A stretch of DNA of 64,000 nucleotides from an uncultured Saprospiraceae bacterium. GTDB taxonomy: Bacteria > Bacteroidota > Bacteroidia > Chitinophagales > Saprospiraceae. Location: the NCBI GenBank assembly GCA_938015435.1, contig CALLPN010000003.1, forward strand, positions 124,001 to 188,000, in the 5' to 3' direction. Made by a program: the position numbers and the translations under genes. The notes beneath the pieces are model-generated. The model made no database searches. It was given only the letters and a program-made list of their open reading frames with translations, and was not told the origin of the DNA. Positions 37,916-46,065 of the stretch are shown in pieces (position 1 is the first letter of the stretch; every line of letters starts with the position of its first letter).

Positions 37916-38983
37916 CTATACGTTTTTATAATATTGAAGGCTTAACTTAATTTCGTTCTCAGTTATTTTTTGATCTATAACTGCACTACCAATATCATTG
38001 AGAAGTGTACACCGAGTTATTCCGCCTTTATTTTTTTTATCGTGCTTAGTGTTGGATATTATATTATTTATATCAAGTATAGACTCCGGATGTCTATCAT
38101 ACAGATCTAGAATCATTTGTGTAATCTCTTCCAGAGCCTCTAGAGAAAGAAGTTCTTTTTGATAAGAGATATGAGACTCGCAAATTATTCCTATCGCTAT
38201 GGCTTCTCCATGCAGTAATGGAAATTCATTTTTTAGATTTTCGCTTTCTATAGCATGACCCACAGTATGACCGAAATTCAATTTTTTTCGAATAGATAGT
38301 TCTAAAGGATCCTCTTCGGTGATTTTATATTTAACATAGACAGACTTATATATATCTTCTTTCCAGTCGGCGTGTGTCAACGGATTGATTGCATTTATTT
38401 GGGACCAAAGATTTTTGTCTGATATAAGCGCATGTTTTATCATTTCACCAAATCCGCTAAATAACTCTCTATTAGGTAAGCTTTTTATAAATTCTGGGAA
38501 TATATATACTGCATTTGGATTGAGTATTAAGCCAATCATGTTTTTATACCCATTGAGATCAACACCCAACTTACCACCGACAGAGGAATCTACTTGTGAG
38601 AGAAGTGTTGTAGGTACATGTATAAACGATATGCCACGCATATATGTAGCGGCACAGAAGCCTCCCATATCTCCTACTACACCACCACCAAGTGTAATCA
38701 CAAGACTATGTCTATCCGCACCGAGGAGCATCATCTCTTTCCATATTTTGGTACAGGTATCTATGGTCTTATATTTTTCACCAGACTTAATAATGATAAC
38801 ATTTAACTGCTGATTGAGTTTTTGTTCTAATATAGGTAGGCAGTGATTTTGTGTGTTATCGTCGACTATACAGATGGTCTTAGAATAGTTATCTTCATTA
38901 ATAGATCTAGATAGTTGGTCCCATTGATCGAAGTAGATTGTGTAATCTTTGCACTCTATGTTTGTCGCGTTGAATATTGACAT
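37916..38983 (-). CDS. aroB: 3-dehydroquinate synthase
   Basis: Second step of the shikimate pathway, converting DAHP to 3-dehydroquinate with NAD and a divalent metal; 355 residues. Motifs: SGEKYKTIDTC, GGGVVGDMGGFCAATYMRG, PTTLLSQVDSSVGGKLGVD, and the metal-ligand regions E-K-H (GEMIKHALI) and GHTVGHAIE. The C-terminus is normal. It is convergent with skp and transcribed alone from its own promoter at 39042-39072. aroQ, the next pathway step, lies at 46066 in the same window but not in the same operon. Confidence 0.95.
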   Translation of the reverse strand: MSIFNATNIECKDYTIYFDQWDQLSRSINEDNYSKTICIVDDNTQNHCLPILEQKLNQQLNVIIIKSGEKYKTIDTCTKIWKEMMLLGADRHSLVITLGGGVVGDMGGFCAATYMRGISFIHVPTTLLSQVDSSVGGKLGVDLNGYKNMIGLILNPNAVYIFPEFIKSLPNRELFSGFGEMIKHALISDKNLWSQINAINPLTHADWKEDIYKSVYVKYKITEEDPLELSIRKKLNFGHTVGHAIESENLKNEFPLLHGEAIAIGIICESHISYQKELLSLEALEEITQMILDLYDRHPESILDINNIISNTKHDKKNKGGITRCTLLNDIGSAVIDQKITENEIKLSLQYYKNV

Positions 38984-39002
38984 AAGTCCCTGTTTTGAAA
39001 TG

Positions 39003-39028
39003 ACACATTAAAAAATTTAATAATGTGT
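39003..39028 (-). promoter_or_regulatory. inverted repeat in the aroB leader
   Basis: A perfect 8-bp inverted repeat, ACACATTA (39003-39010) and TAATGTGT (39021-39028), with a 10-nt AT loop. It lies in the aroB leader between promoter and start codon and may be an operator or a leader hairpin. Confidence 0.35.
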
Positions 39029-39041
39029 TTTGTTGGGATTG

Positions 39042-39072
39042 CAAAAATACAGTATTAGATAGTGATTTTCAA
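39042..39072 (-). promoter_or_regulatory. aroB promoter, TTG-N20-TATTTTTG
   Basis: Read leftward: a -33 TTG (39070-39072), a 20-bp spacer and an exact -7 box TATTTTTG (39042-39049). It gives a leader of about 55 nt before the aroB ATG at 38983. Confidence 0.6.
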
Positions 39073-39242
39073 GGGGTTACTTATTGTTATTATTGTCATT
39101 GATGGTATTCGACAACTTCATAGACCATAAATCAGTAAAGAGCTAATCATAAATATCTTGTAGATGTATAGTTGTTTTACAAAGCAAAGCTGGATATCAG
39201 ATCAAAGGGTTCGTTTGGGTGAATTGACATCTGATATATTTT

Positions 39243-39250
39243 TATCTTTG
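39243..39250 (+). promoter_or_regulatory. candidate -7 box TATCTTTG
   Basis: Exact TAnnTTTG match 25 nt before the ATG at 39276. A TTG lies 16 bp upstream (39224-39226), slightly closer than usual. Confidence 0.5.
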
Positions 39251-39275
39251 CTGACAATCATAATCAAGTGGAATA

Positions 39276-40700
39276 ATGGCAGATAAGAGCAGTGAGTATC
39301 AGATACTCAAGACAGAACAGAAAGCGCTAGAGATCAACCTCAACAATAATATTTATGGGACTTTTGCGGAGATAGGTGCGGGTCAAGAAGTAGCGCGTAA
39401 CTTTTTCCAAGTTGGAGCAGCAGCGGGTACTATAGCTAAGACCATGTCGGCTTATGACAAAAACTATAGCGACGCTATATATGGCATAGAAGAATCGGGT
39501 CGCTATGTATGTGAATCACGATTATATAAGATGCTAGACCACGAGTATGAACTTATGGAAGAGCGTTTGTCCGTGTCTCATAAAGATGCTACTTTTTTTG
39601 CTTTTGCAGATACGGTAGCGGCTATCAATTACTCGCGTACAATCAAGGGTAATGGTTGGTTAGGTATAAGGTTCCAGACAACGCCTGGAGGCGCACCTAA
39701 TGATCTGGTAATACATACGCGAATGCTGGATAACAACAACCCTCAGCAACAAGAGGCTGTAGGGATATTGGGAGTCAATCTCATATACGCTTGCTTTCAC
39801 TATGCCAATGACCCAGAGAAGTTTATACGTAGTCTTAATGATGGGATCAAAGGAAGAATAATGGTTGATTTGGTCCGATTGACAGGACCCTCTTTTGAGC
39901 ATGTAGATAATCGTGTACTTGGGTTATATCTTGTGAAGCATGGATTAACAGAGGTTACTATTTTTGATGAAAATTCGAAGAGTGTACATGCGTCGGAGTT
40001 TTTGTATAAAAAATCTTTGATGGTAGTACGTGGTAATTTTAAGCCACCAACTCTTGTTACAGCGGATGTATTTATGAGTGGCTTCAATCAGTTTATAGCC
40101 GAAGAATCAGTTGATCCTGAAAAGGCATATATGATCACCGAGTTAACGATGGATTATTTATTCCGTGAGACCGGTCGCATCGATGTAGAAGACTTTCTAA
40201 ACAGGGCAGATCTTCTTTGTGCTTTAGGACATAAAGTGATTATCTCTAACTGTAATGATCATCAAGCATTGATTAATTACATGAGTTACTATAGAGTATT
40301 AAATCTGGGACTTGTAGTAGGTGTCAAAGAGCTACAGCAGATTATCACAGAGAAATACGAACAGAATCAAGACGGTAGATTATTAGTGGCAATGGGTGAA
40401 TTGTTTACTCGTCACATTAAAGTATATGCTTACCCTAAATTAGATGTTGATGGTACGCTTATCACAGCAGCGAATATGTCTGTTCCAGAGGGAATCAAAT
40501 TTCTGTACAAGCACTTATTGGATAGTGCACAGATCAAAGACATCAAGATTTTTAACAAAGAACAGATGTCAATTTTACCTTGGGAAGTAAGAGAATCTAT
40601 ATCGGCGGGAGAGACAGACTGGGAAGATAAAGTACCTAAGAAAGTTAAGAAAGTGATCAAGACAAAAGGTTTGTTTGGATATAAAAAAGCCACTAAATAA
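39276..40700 (+). CDS. large conserved-looking protein of unknown function
   Basis: Cytoplasmic protein of 474 residues with no signal peptide. The N-terminal signature NNIYGTFAEIGAGQEVARNFFQVGAAAGTIAKTMSAYD is striking and glycine-rich. Later come NGWLGIRFQ, PNDLVIHTRMLD and the lysine-rich C-terminus KKVKKVIKTKGLFGYKKATK. I recall homologues carrying inconsistent automatic names, such as nicotinate-nucleotide adenylyltransferase or TonB-dependent receptor. Neither fits: there is no HxGH motif and no barrel or plug. I cannot assign a function. Its TAA overlaps the ATG of the VanY-type lipoprotein gene (TAATG), so the two are translationally coupled. Confidence 0.75.
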   Translation: MADKSSEYQILKTEQKALEINLNNNIYGTFAEIGAGQEVARNFFQVGAAAGTIAKTMSAYDKNYSDAIYGIEESGRYVCESRLYKMLDHEYELMEERLSVSHKDATFFAFADTVAAINYSRTIKGNGWLGIRFQTTPGGAPNDLVIHTRMLDNNNPQQQEAVGILGVNLIYACFHYANDPEKFIRSLNDGIKGRIMVDLVRLTGPSFEHVDNRVLGLYLVKHGLTEVTIFDENSKSVHASEFLYKKSLMVVRGNFKPPTLVTADVFMSGFNQFIAEESVDPEKAYMITELTMDYLFRETGRIDVEDFLNRADLLCALGHKVIISNCNDHQALINYMSYYRVLNLGLVVGVKELQQIITEKYEQNQDGRLLVAMGELFTRHIKVYAYPKLDVDGTLITAANMSVPEGIKFLYKHLLDSAQIKDIKIFNKEQMSILPWEVRESISAGETDWEDKVPKKVKKVIKTKGLFGYKKATK

Positions 40701-41491
40701 TGAGGCTATGTGTTTACATGTTATTATGTTCTTTTTTACTTCTACAATGTAAATCGGAAGAACCTGTCCCTACAAAGTCAAAAGCTCCAGTGGAAATGAA
40801 AGTTAAAAAACCAAAATTGCCTCCTGCAGACTTAGATTATATCATGGGAAAATTCGATCCGTCCAAACGCAAAGAATTTGTATTGATCCCTCGAAAGTAC
40901 GCAGATAGAGAAGGTTTATATCTCAGGAAGCGAGCGTTAGATTCATTTGTCAAAATGAGAGATGCCGCTGCAAAAAGAGGTATTGTGATGGAGATCAAAT
41001 CTGCTACGAGAAATTTCGATTATCAGAAAGGAATTTGGGAGAGAAAATATACCGGAGCCACTAAATTATCTGATGGTACCAATGTAGCAACAGACATTAT
41101 TGAAACTAAAGATAAGTGCCTTAAGATACTCGAGTACAGTTCTATGCCGAGTACTTCACGACATCACTGGGGTACAGATATAGATATCAATTCATTTAAC
41201 AATTCTTACTTCGAATCAGGAGAAGGCAAGAGGCTATATACTTGGATGCTTACGCACGCAGCCGATTATGGTTGGTGTCAACCCTATACTCCTCATGGTC
41301 CTGATCGACCTCATGGTTACTATGAAGAAAAGTGGCACTGGAGTTATATGCCATTATCGCAAATTTTAACGCAACAAGCCGAGGCGGAATTTAAAGATGA
41401 AATGATAAAGGGGTTTATGGGTAGTGAAGCCGCTACTGAGATCGGAGTCGTAGAGAAGTATGTGCTTGGAATTAATAAGAGATGCCGCTAG
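40700..41491 (+). CDS. VanY-type D-alanyl-D-alanine carboxypeptidase lipoprotein
   Basis: Peptidase family M15B enzyme of 263 residues that would trim D-Ala from peptidoglycan stem peptides. The N-terminus is hydrophobic and ends in LLQC (C17), a somewhat atypical lipobox, followed by a proline/lysine-rich linker (20-42). The zinc site is complete: S153-x-H155-x-x-G158 with D162, and E210 and H213 in EEKWHW. It is translationally coupled to the unknown protein before it. No D-Ala-D-Lac resistance genes are near, so a wall-remodelling role is more likely than glycopeptide resistance. Confidence 0.85.
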   Translation: MRLCVYMLLCSFLLLQCKSEEPVPTKSKAPVEMKVKKPKLPPADLDYIMGKFDPSKRKEFVLIPRKYADREGLYLRKRALDSFVKMRDAAAKRGIVMEIKSATRNFDYQKGIWERKYTGATKLSDGTNVATDIIETKDKCLKILEYSSMPSTSRHHWGTDIDINSFNNSYFESGEGKRLYTWMLTHAADYGWCQPYTPHGPDRPHGYYEEKWHWSYMPLSQILTQQAEAEFKDEMIKGFMGSEAATEIGVVEKYVLGINKRCR

Positions 41492-41587
41492 GGTTAGAAT
41501 TAAAATTCATTTTATTTGAAAGTAAAAATTTCAAAAATACTAAGAAAGGCTTTTCATTGTATTGATTAATAGCAATACGGATATATA

Positions 41588-41757
41588 GGATTAATACAGA
41601 TATACACTGATATTACCTTTGGTAATAAAATTACGGATTCACAATAAAATTCCTTGATGTTCTTGTGAATGTGATTGTCATTCTGAGCAAATGAAATAAG
41701 TCGAAGAATACAATTTACAGTGTTACTACATTTTCGACCTTGTGGAGAAATATTCCT
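41588..41757 (+). repeat. non-coding repeat copy A
   Basis: Begins GGATTAATACAGATATACAC, contains the hairpin TATTACC-TTT-GGTAATA (41611-41627), then GTCATTCTGAGC (41677) and GTCGAAGAAT, and ends with TTTCGACCTTGTGGAGAAAT. Copy B starts 353 bp downstream in the same order. Motifs of the GTCATTCTGAG...GTCGAAG type recur in many bacterial intergenic regions as far as I know, often degenerate. Confidence 0.6.
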
Positions 41758-41940
41758 TATCTCAGCAATGTATTATACCATTTTAGCCATAGCTAAGGTG
41801 AGTATTTCAAACGATTAAATTAGGCAGAGTTACATCAATATATGCGACAGTTTCAAGTGGATTTGGTAATACATTAGAAATTAACAAAGACCACTTATAA
41901 GATTACAAATAGATATAATTAATTGGAACGCGGATCGTGC

Positions 41941-42117
41941 GGATTAACACAAATGTACACGGATATTACCTATTGGTAATAGATAGAAATTAAGCGGATG
42001 AACAAAGGTTTTTTTGATTGGCTTTTGTGAATTCGATAGTTATTCTCAAGAAACAAATTGAGTCGAAAATTACAATCCTTAGATAACTCTAATTTCGATC
42101 TTGTAGAAATACAACTC
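41941..42117 (+). repeat. non-coding repeat copy B
   Basis: Same order of blocks as copy A: GGATTAACACAAATGTACAC, the hairpin TATTACC-TATT-GGTAATA (41964-41981), the degenerate GTTATTCTCAAG (42039), AGTCGAAAAT and TTTCGATCTTGTAGAAAT. The hairpin stem is identical in both copies although flanking bases and loop differ. It ends about 40 bp before the convergent nadD gene. Confidence 0.6.
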
Positions 42118-42159
42118 AATATATCAACCCAGTACAGTTGCAATTAGTGCTAACAAACA

Positions 42160-42732
42160 CTATTTATAAAGTGTACTATCTCTGAGATAATCACTCACAC
42201 TATCAGGAACATAATACTTGACAGATTTGCCTTCTTTGATCATGGTACGGATCATCGTTGCCGATAATTGAAGTAAAGGCGCATCAACTATATGTACATT
42301 TGGATGGTGTTGTAATGGACCCAAATCATAAGATGGTCTTTGGTAGACATAGATGTTATGGTTCTCAATTATTTGCTCGTGGTTTTTCCATTTATGGAAG
42401 CTTCCTAGATTATCACCACCCATTATTAAATGGAAGTTATACTTAGGGTGTTTCTCTTTGAGGTAAGTAAGTGTATCTATTGTGTAAGAAGGTTTTGGTA
42501 GATCAAATTCTATATTGCTTGCTCTGATCTTATCATGGTCACCTACTGCTAACCTGACAAGGTGTAATCTATCATGATCTTTGGCAAGTGAAGCTTTCGT
42601 CTTGTGTGGATTGTGAGGAGACACTACCATCCATAGCTGATCTACATCTGTATGTTCGACGATGTAACTAGCGATGATCATATGACCAACGTGTACAGGA
42701 TTAAAAGACCCGAAAAATAATGCGACGTTCAT
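42160..42732 (-). CDS. nadD: nicotinate-nucleotide adenylyltransferase
   Basis: NAD synthesis enzyme joining nicotinate mononucleotide and ATP; 190 residues, the usual length. The nucleotidyltransferase signature GSFNPVHVGH (residues 8-17, H14 and H17) is intact, followed by MVVSPHNPHK, LIMGGDNLGSFHKW and the C-terminal SATMIRTMI version of the ISSTxIR motif. It lies 80 nt after dnaN on the same strand and may share its transcript. Confidence 0.95.
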   Translation of the reverse strand: MNVALFFGSFNPVHVGHMIIASYIVEHTDVDQLWMVVSPHNPHKTKASLAKDHDRLHLVRLAVGDHDKIRASNIEFDLPKPSYTIDTLTYLKEKHPKYNFHLIMGGDNLGSFHKWKNHEQIIENHNIYVYQRPSYDLGPLQHHPNVHIVDAPLLQLSATMIRTMIKEGKSVKYYVPDSVSDYLRDSTLYK

Positions 42733-42812
42733 TTCTTATAACTCGACTGTATTATACTACTTGAAATCCAAACAGTACAAAAGATCAAATACACAAAGAA
42801 TCACAAATCAAT

Positions 42813-43931
42813 CTAATGACTCATCATCACTGGCATGACAAGCATGAGTAATGTTTCGTTATCATTTTGCTCAGAAGGCAATAAGATACCGGCACGGTTA
42901 GGTGTCGAGAGTTCTATTTTGATCTCATCAGACTCAAGTACTCCAAGCATCTCGATGAGTAACTTTGCGTTAAATCCGATAGTCATAGGTTCTCCAGTAT
43001 ATATACAAGACATCTGCTCCGTAGCTTCGTTAGAGAAGTCAAGATCTTGTGCAGATATCGTCATGCTATTTTCTGTAATGTTGAGTATAACTTGATTCGT
43101 AGTTTTGTTAGAGTAGATTGCAATACGCTTTAGTGAACTCTGGAAATCTCTACGACCTAATGTAAGGAGGTTAGGGTTTTCAACAGGTATTACTGCGTTG
43201 TAATCAGGGTATTTAGCATCGATCAATCTACAAATCACCTTAGATCCGCCTACGTTGAAGAATACGTTTTTAGGGTTGAAGCTAATTTTTACTAGTCCCT
43301 CCTCGTTTGCTATTGCACTACGAAGGAGTCCCAGACTCTTTTTAGGTATTATGAATGAAGAAGCTACATCAATATTAACATCACCAAAGGTATACTTCAC
43401 AAGCTTGTGAGCATCTGTAGCAACAAATATGATTTTATTGTAATCCACTTGCATAAGTACACCAGTCATTGCTAACCTTAGTTCATCTGTACTAGTTGCA
43501 AACATCGTCTTAGTGATGGCGTTAGATAGTCTTTCAGAGGCAATCTCCACAGATTCTACATCTTGTTCCGTAGGTAACTCTGGAAAATCTTCTGCTGCGT
43601 CACCAGCAAGCTTATATTCACCATATGATGATTTTAATGTGATACCTCTATTTTCGGTATCTACGCTAAATACGATTGGTTGCTCAGGTAGCGCCTTTAG
43701 AGTCTCTAAGAGAATCTTGGCAGGTACCGCGATCTTACCATCTTGCTTACCAGATACATCAATACTGTTTATGATTGATGTCTCTAGATCAGATGATGCT
43801 ATAGTCAGTGTGTTGCCGGCTAAATCAAACAAGAAATCCTCTAAAACAGGGAGTACTGGATTAGATCCAATAGCACCGTTAGATACTTGTAGCTTCTTGA
43901 GTAGGTCTGATGATGATACTTCGAATTTCAT
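42813..43931 (-). CDS. dnaN: DNA polymerase III beta sliding clamp
   Basis: Ring-forming processivity clamp of replication, 372 residues in three repeated domains. The N-terminus MKFEVSSSDLLKKLQVSNGAI, the TEQDVESVEIASERL interdomain part and the C-terminal ending MLVMPVMMSH, which forms part of the partner-binding pocket, are typical. dnaA and recF are not adjacent, so this is not the classical dnaA-dnaN-recF origin operon. A well-formed promoter (43961-43990) precedes it and nadD follows. Confidence 0.96.
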   Translation of the reverse strand: MKFEVSSSDLLKKLQVSNGAIGSNPVLPVLEDFLFDLAGNTLTIASSDLETSIINSIDVSGKQDGKIAVPAKILLETLKALPEQPIVFSVDTENRGITLKSSYGEYKLAGDAAEDFPELPTEQDVESVEIASERLSNAITKTMFATSTDELRLAMTGVLMQVDYNKIIFVATDAHKLVKYTFGDVNIDVASSFIIPKKSLGLLRSAIANEEGLVKISFNPKNVFFNVGGSKVICRLIDAKYPDYNAVIPVENPNLLTLGRRDFQSSLKRIAIYSNKTTNQVILNITENSMTISAQDLDFSNEATEQMSCIYTGEPMTIGFNAKLLIEMLGVLESDEIKIELSTPNRAGILLPSEQNDNETLLMLVMPVMMSH

Positions 43932-43952
43932 GAGCGGAGTCGTATTGTGAAT

Positions 43953-43974
43953 TTAGCTTACAAAAATAAGCTAA
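43953..43974. promoter_or_regulatory. palindrome overlapping the dnaN -7 box
   Basis: A perfect 8-bp inverted repeat, TTAGCTTA (43953-43960) and TAAGCTAA (43967-43974), with a 6-nt spacer. It surrounds and partly contains the dnaN -7 box, the expected place for a repressor site. Confidence 0.45.
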
Positions 43975-43990
43975 TCAAAGGGATAGACAA
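43961..43990 (-). promoter_or_regulatory. dnaN promoter, TTG-N19-TATTTTTG
   Basis: Read leftward: TTG (43988-43990), a 19-bp spacer and an exact -7 box TATTTTTG (43961-43968). It gives a leader of about 25 nt to the dnaN ATG at 43931. Confidence 0.65.
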
Positions 43991-44112
43991 GTATTAATAT
44001 AGGCTTGATGCTAACATATTATCAACGATATGATGTGAGCAATGAGATCAGTGATTATTTAACCCCATTTTGGCTACGAATCAAGAGGTTTTATTGACAT
44101 TCTTACAAAAAG

Positions 44113-44154
44113 TAAGAAAAACAAAAAGCCGCTTAAGTATAACTCAAGCGACTT
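44113..44154 (-). terminator. terminator of tRNA-Phe
   Basis: A 12-bp hairpin with a few G-T pairs (44126-44137 with 44143-44154, 5-nt loop), followed leftward by TTTTTGTTTTTC. It begins 5 nt past the tRNA 3' end, a textbook intrinsic terminator. Confidence 0.8.
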
Positions 44155-44159
44155 TTATG

Positions 44160-44232
<73 letters not shown>

Positions 44233-44257
44233 TTGTTGGCTTTTTGTAAAGCGTGTG

Positions 44258-44287
44258 CAAATTTATCTTCTTTTTTGATTTTGTCAA
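44258..44287 (-). promoter_or_regulatory. tRNA-Phe promoter, TTG-N19-TAAATTTG
   Basis: Read leftward: TTG (44285-44287), a 19-bp spacer and an exact -7 box TAAATTTG (44258-44265), about 25 nt before the mature tRNA 5' end. The same -7 sequence precedes tRNA-Gln. Confidence 0.65.
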
Positions 44288-44366
44288 ACAAACCAAGCAT
44301 ATTTTGTACTCGTCTTCAAGTATTTAATTTTTCAGTTGTGTAACCCCCTGTTAATCAGGGTAATAA

Positions 44367-45206
44367 CTAATGAATAGAAAGTAATAGAGATAGTGCTTGT
44401 TCAGTATTTCCTGCAGCTATCAATTCTTTAGCACTTTGATGAGTTGTATTGACATCCATACCATCAATAGGTTGAGCTTTTTCTGGGAGTTCTTTGAGCC
44501 CTGCCATAGTAGCTATATCGTTGGCACTAAGAACATCACTTTTTCGGATAGCCTCAGGAAGACCATCATAACCAATAGGAATATCAGCTACAGACTGATA
44601 TATTGAACTGACTGCCGCTCCACTAGCCCTCACGTAATAAGTACGTCCCATGCGCCCCATGAGATCGATTTTGTGTGGATTGATACGGTTTCCTTCTAAT
44701 ACCTTTTCATCAATGTGGATCATGAGTATCTCACAGATTATTAGATGGCCTGCGCCTCCTTGATCTCCAAGAGTAATTATTTCTTTTACTCGACATTCCA
44801 TATTAACTGGTGACTCTGCTACTCTTGGGGCCTTTACCAACTCTGAAGGCTCAGGAGTAAGACCCGTTTTTTCAAATTCACTGACATCCGTAGGATAGGA
44901 AACGGAACTGATAGCCATCTGACGTACGATATCGTAAGACACCATATTAATTACTAATTCCTTTTGAACCTCCGCATTATGTAAGGTATCCTTTGTCGTA
45001 TTATCCGCTACTTTTCTATTAGAAGAGAATACTGCGATAGGTGGGTTGCTACTAAATGCGTTGAAGAAACTATAAGGTGCTAGATTTTCAACTCCATCTT
45101 CATTGACACTACTGACAAATGCAATTGGCCTAGGTGCTATAGATCCCAGGATATACTGATGTAGGTCTTTCGTTGGGGTATCTTTAGGATCTATTCTTCT
45201 TTTCAT
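44367..45206 (-). CDS. flavin reductase-like (split-barrel FMN-binding) protein
   Basis: Protein of 279 residues with the flavin-reductase-like split beta-barrel. The N-terminal half has the family signature YILGSIAPRPIAFVSSVNEDGVENLAPYSFFNAFSSNPP, then TKDTLHNAEVQKELVINMV, and ESPVNMECRVKEIITLGDQGG in the second half. Such proteins bind FMN and reduce flavin or act as oxygenase partners; the substrate here is unknown. The last ~70 residues lie outside the core domain and are helical. No partner oxygenase is adjacent. Confidence 0.8.
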   Translation of the reverse strand: MKRRIDPKDTPTKDLHQYILGSIAPRPIAFVSSVNEDGVENLAPYSFFNAFSSNPPIAVFSSNRKVADNTTKDTLHNAEVQKELVINMVSYDIVRQMAISSVSYPTDVSEFEKTGLTPEPSELVKAPRVAESPVNMECRVKEIITLGDQGGAGHLIICEILMIHIDEKVLEGNRINPHKIDLMGRMGRTYYVRASGAAVSSIYQSVADIPIGYDGLPEAIRKSDVLSANDIATMAGLKELPEKAQPIDGMDVNTTHQSAKELIAAGNTEQALSLLLSIH

Positions 45207-45309
45207 GGTACTATTCTTTCTATTTATAAAGTCTTTATTCTATTGTAGTCAATCTCACGATCTCTATCTTTAACTATTTCTGTCACAACTTACTTTAATA
45301 TACAAGAGT

Positions 45310-45317
45310 TATCTTTG
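45310..45317 (+). promoter_or_regulatory. candidate -7 box TATCTTTG
   Basis: Exact TAnnTTTG match 77 nt upstream of the ATG at 45395, in the divergent gap between the flavin reductase and TlpA-like genes. Confidence 0.4.
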
Positions 45318-45394
45318 ACTAAGCCTCCAATAGTGATTTAATATTGAAGGTTATAAATCACGTTTTGATCCAAAGTTAATAGATATCGCAGACA

Positions 45395-45913
45395 ATGAAT
45401 AAAATCCTGAATACACTTCTCGTTCTATTAGTAGTTGCTTATGCCGTTTACTACTTCTACAAGAAACCCAAATACATCAATGGAGAGACGGCTCCTGAAT
45501 TTACTGCTCAGCTTATTGACGGTTCAGAGTTCTCTTTAGAAGATATGAAAGGAAAGTATGTTTTATTAGACTTTTGGGGCAGTTGGTGTGGTCCTTGTCG
45601 ACAAGAGAATCCAAGTATAGTCAAACTATACGATCAATTTAATGGAAAGACCTTTACAGATGGATCGGGTTTTGAAGTGGTAAGTGTAGCTATTGAAAAA
45701 GACGAAAATAAAATGAAAAAAGCAATAGCTAAAGATAATCTCAAATGGAAATATCATATTCCCCAGTTGAATAGATTTAAAAGTCCAATCGTGATTCAAT
45801 ATGGTGTCAATGAAATACCTACTAAATATTTAATTAATCCAGAGGGTTATATCATGGGTGTCAATCAGACGGCAACCGAGATTGAGAGACTGTTAGGGGA
45901 GAGGGTGAAGTAG
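45395..45913 (+). CDS. TlpA/ResA-like membrane-anchored thiol-disulfide oxidoreductase
   Basis: Thioredoxin-fold protein of 172 residues with an N-terminal membrane anchor (about 4-22), so the active domain faces the periplasm. The opening GETAPEFTAQLIDGSEFSL is typical of TlpA/AhpC-type redoxins, and the active site is WGSWCGPC (C65, C68). A cis-proline region with IPTKYLINPEG follows. It probably reduces disulfides of cytochrome or envelope proteins. It is monocistronic as far as visible. Confidence 0.87.
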   Translation: MNKILNTLLVLLVVAYAVYYFYKKPKYINGETAPEFTAQLIDGSEFSLEDMKGKYVLLDFWGSWCGPCRQENPSIVKLYDQFNGKTFTDGSGFEVVSVAIEKDENKMKKAIAKDNLKWKYHIPQLNRFKSPIVIQYGVNEIPTKYLINPEGYIMGVNQTATEIERLLGERVK

Positions 45914-45968
45914 GTTTATTTTTATTTTAAGAAACAATATATGGCCTCCTTTTTCGAGTTATGGTAGG

Positions 45969-45991
45969 ACTTCGAATAAGTTCAGAGTGAC
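45969..45991 (-). repeat. partial third copy of the intergenic repeat core
   Basis: Read leftward this is GTCACTCTGAACTTATTCGA followed by AGT. It resembles the GTCATTCTGAGC...GTCGAAG core of the two copies at 41.6-42.1 kb, inverted and lacking their other blocks. It lies in the convergent gap between the TlpA-like gene and aroQ. Confidence 0.4.
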
Positions 45992-46065
45992 AATAGGTTG
46001 ATTACTTAATTGCGCGGAAAAAAACTATCTTCCTAGCATGCTTTAGTAGCAAGCAAACTAAATAA

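Larger units (their letters stand above)
41492..42159. other. 668-bp gene-free gap with degenerate repeats
   Basis: There is no reading frame of note. The gap holds two diverged direct copies of a roughly 175-bp non-coding element (entered separately) with about 180 bp of unique AT-rich sequence between them. Composition differs from the coding neighbours. It looks like a decayed intergenic repeat array. No transposase relic can be translated from it. Confidence 0.6.

Noticed and set aside
38385..38813. 142-codon rightward frame inside aroB
   Set aside because: Antisense shadow of a well-conserved enzyme gene; length follows from aroB codon bias.
39276..40700. Calling this protein a nicotinate-nucleotide adenylyltransferase or TonB receptor
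   Set aside because: No HxGH nucleotidyltransferase motif, no signal peptide, no plug or barrel; a genuine NadD is present at 42160.
43513..43950. 145-codon rightward frame opposite dnaN
   Set aside because: Antisense shadow; serine-rich composition typical of reverse-complement reading of AT-rich genes.
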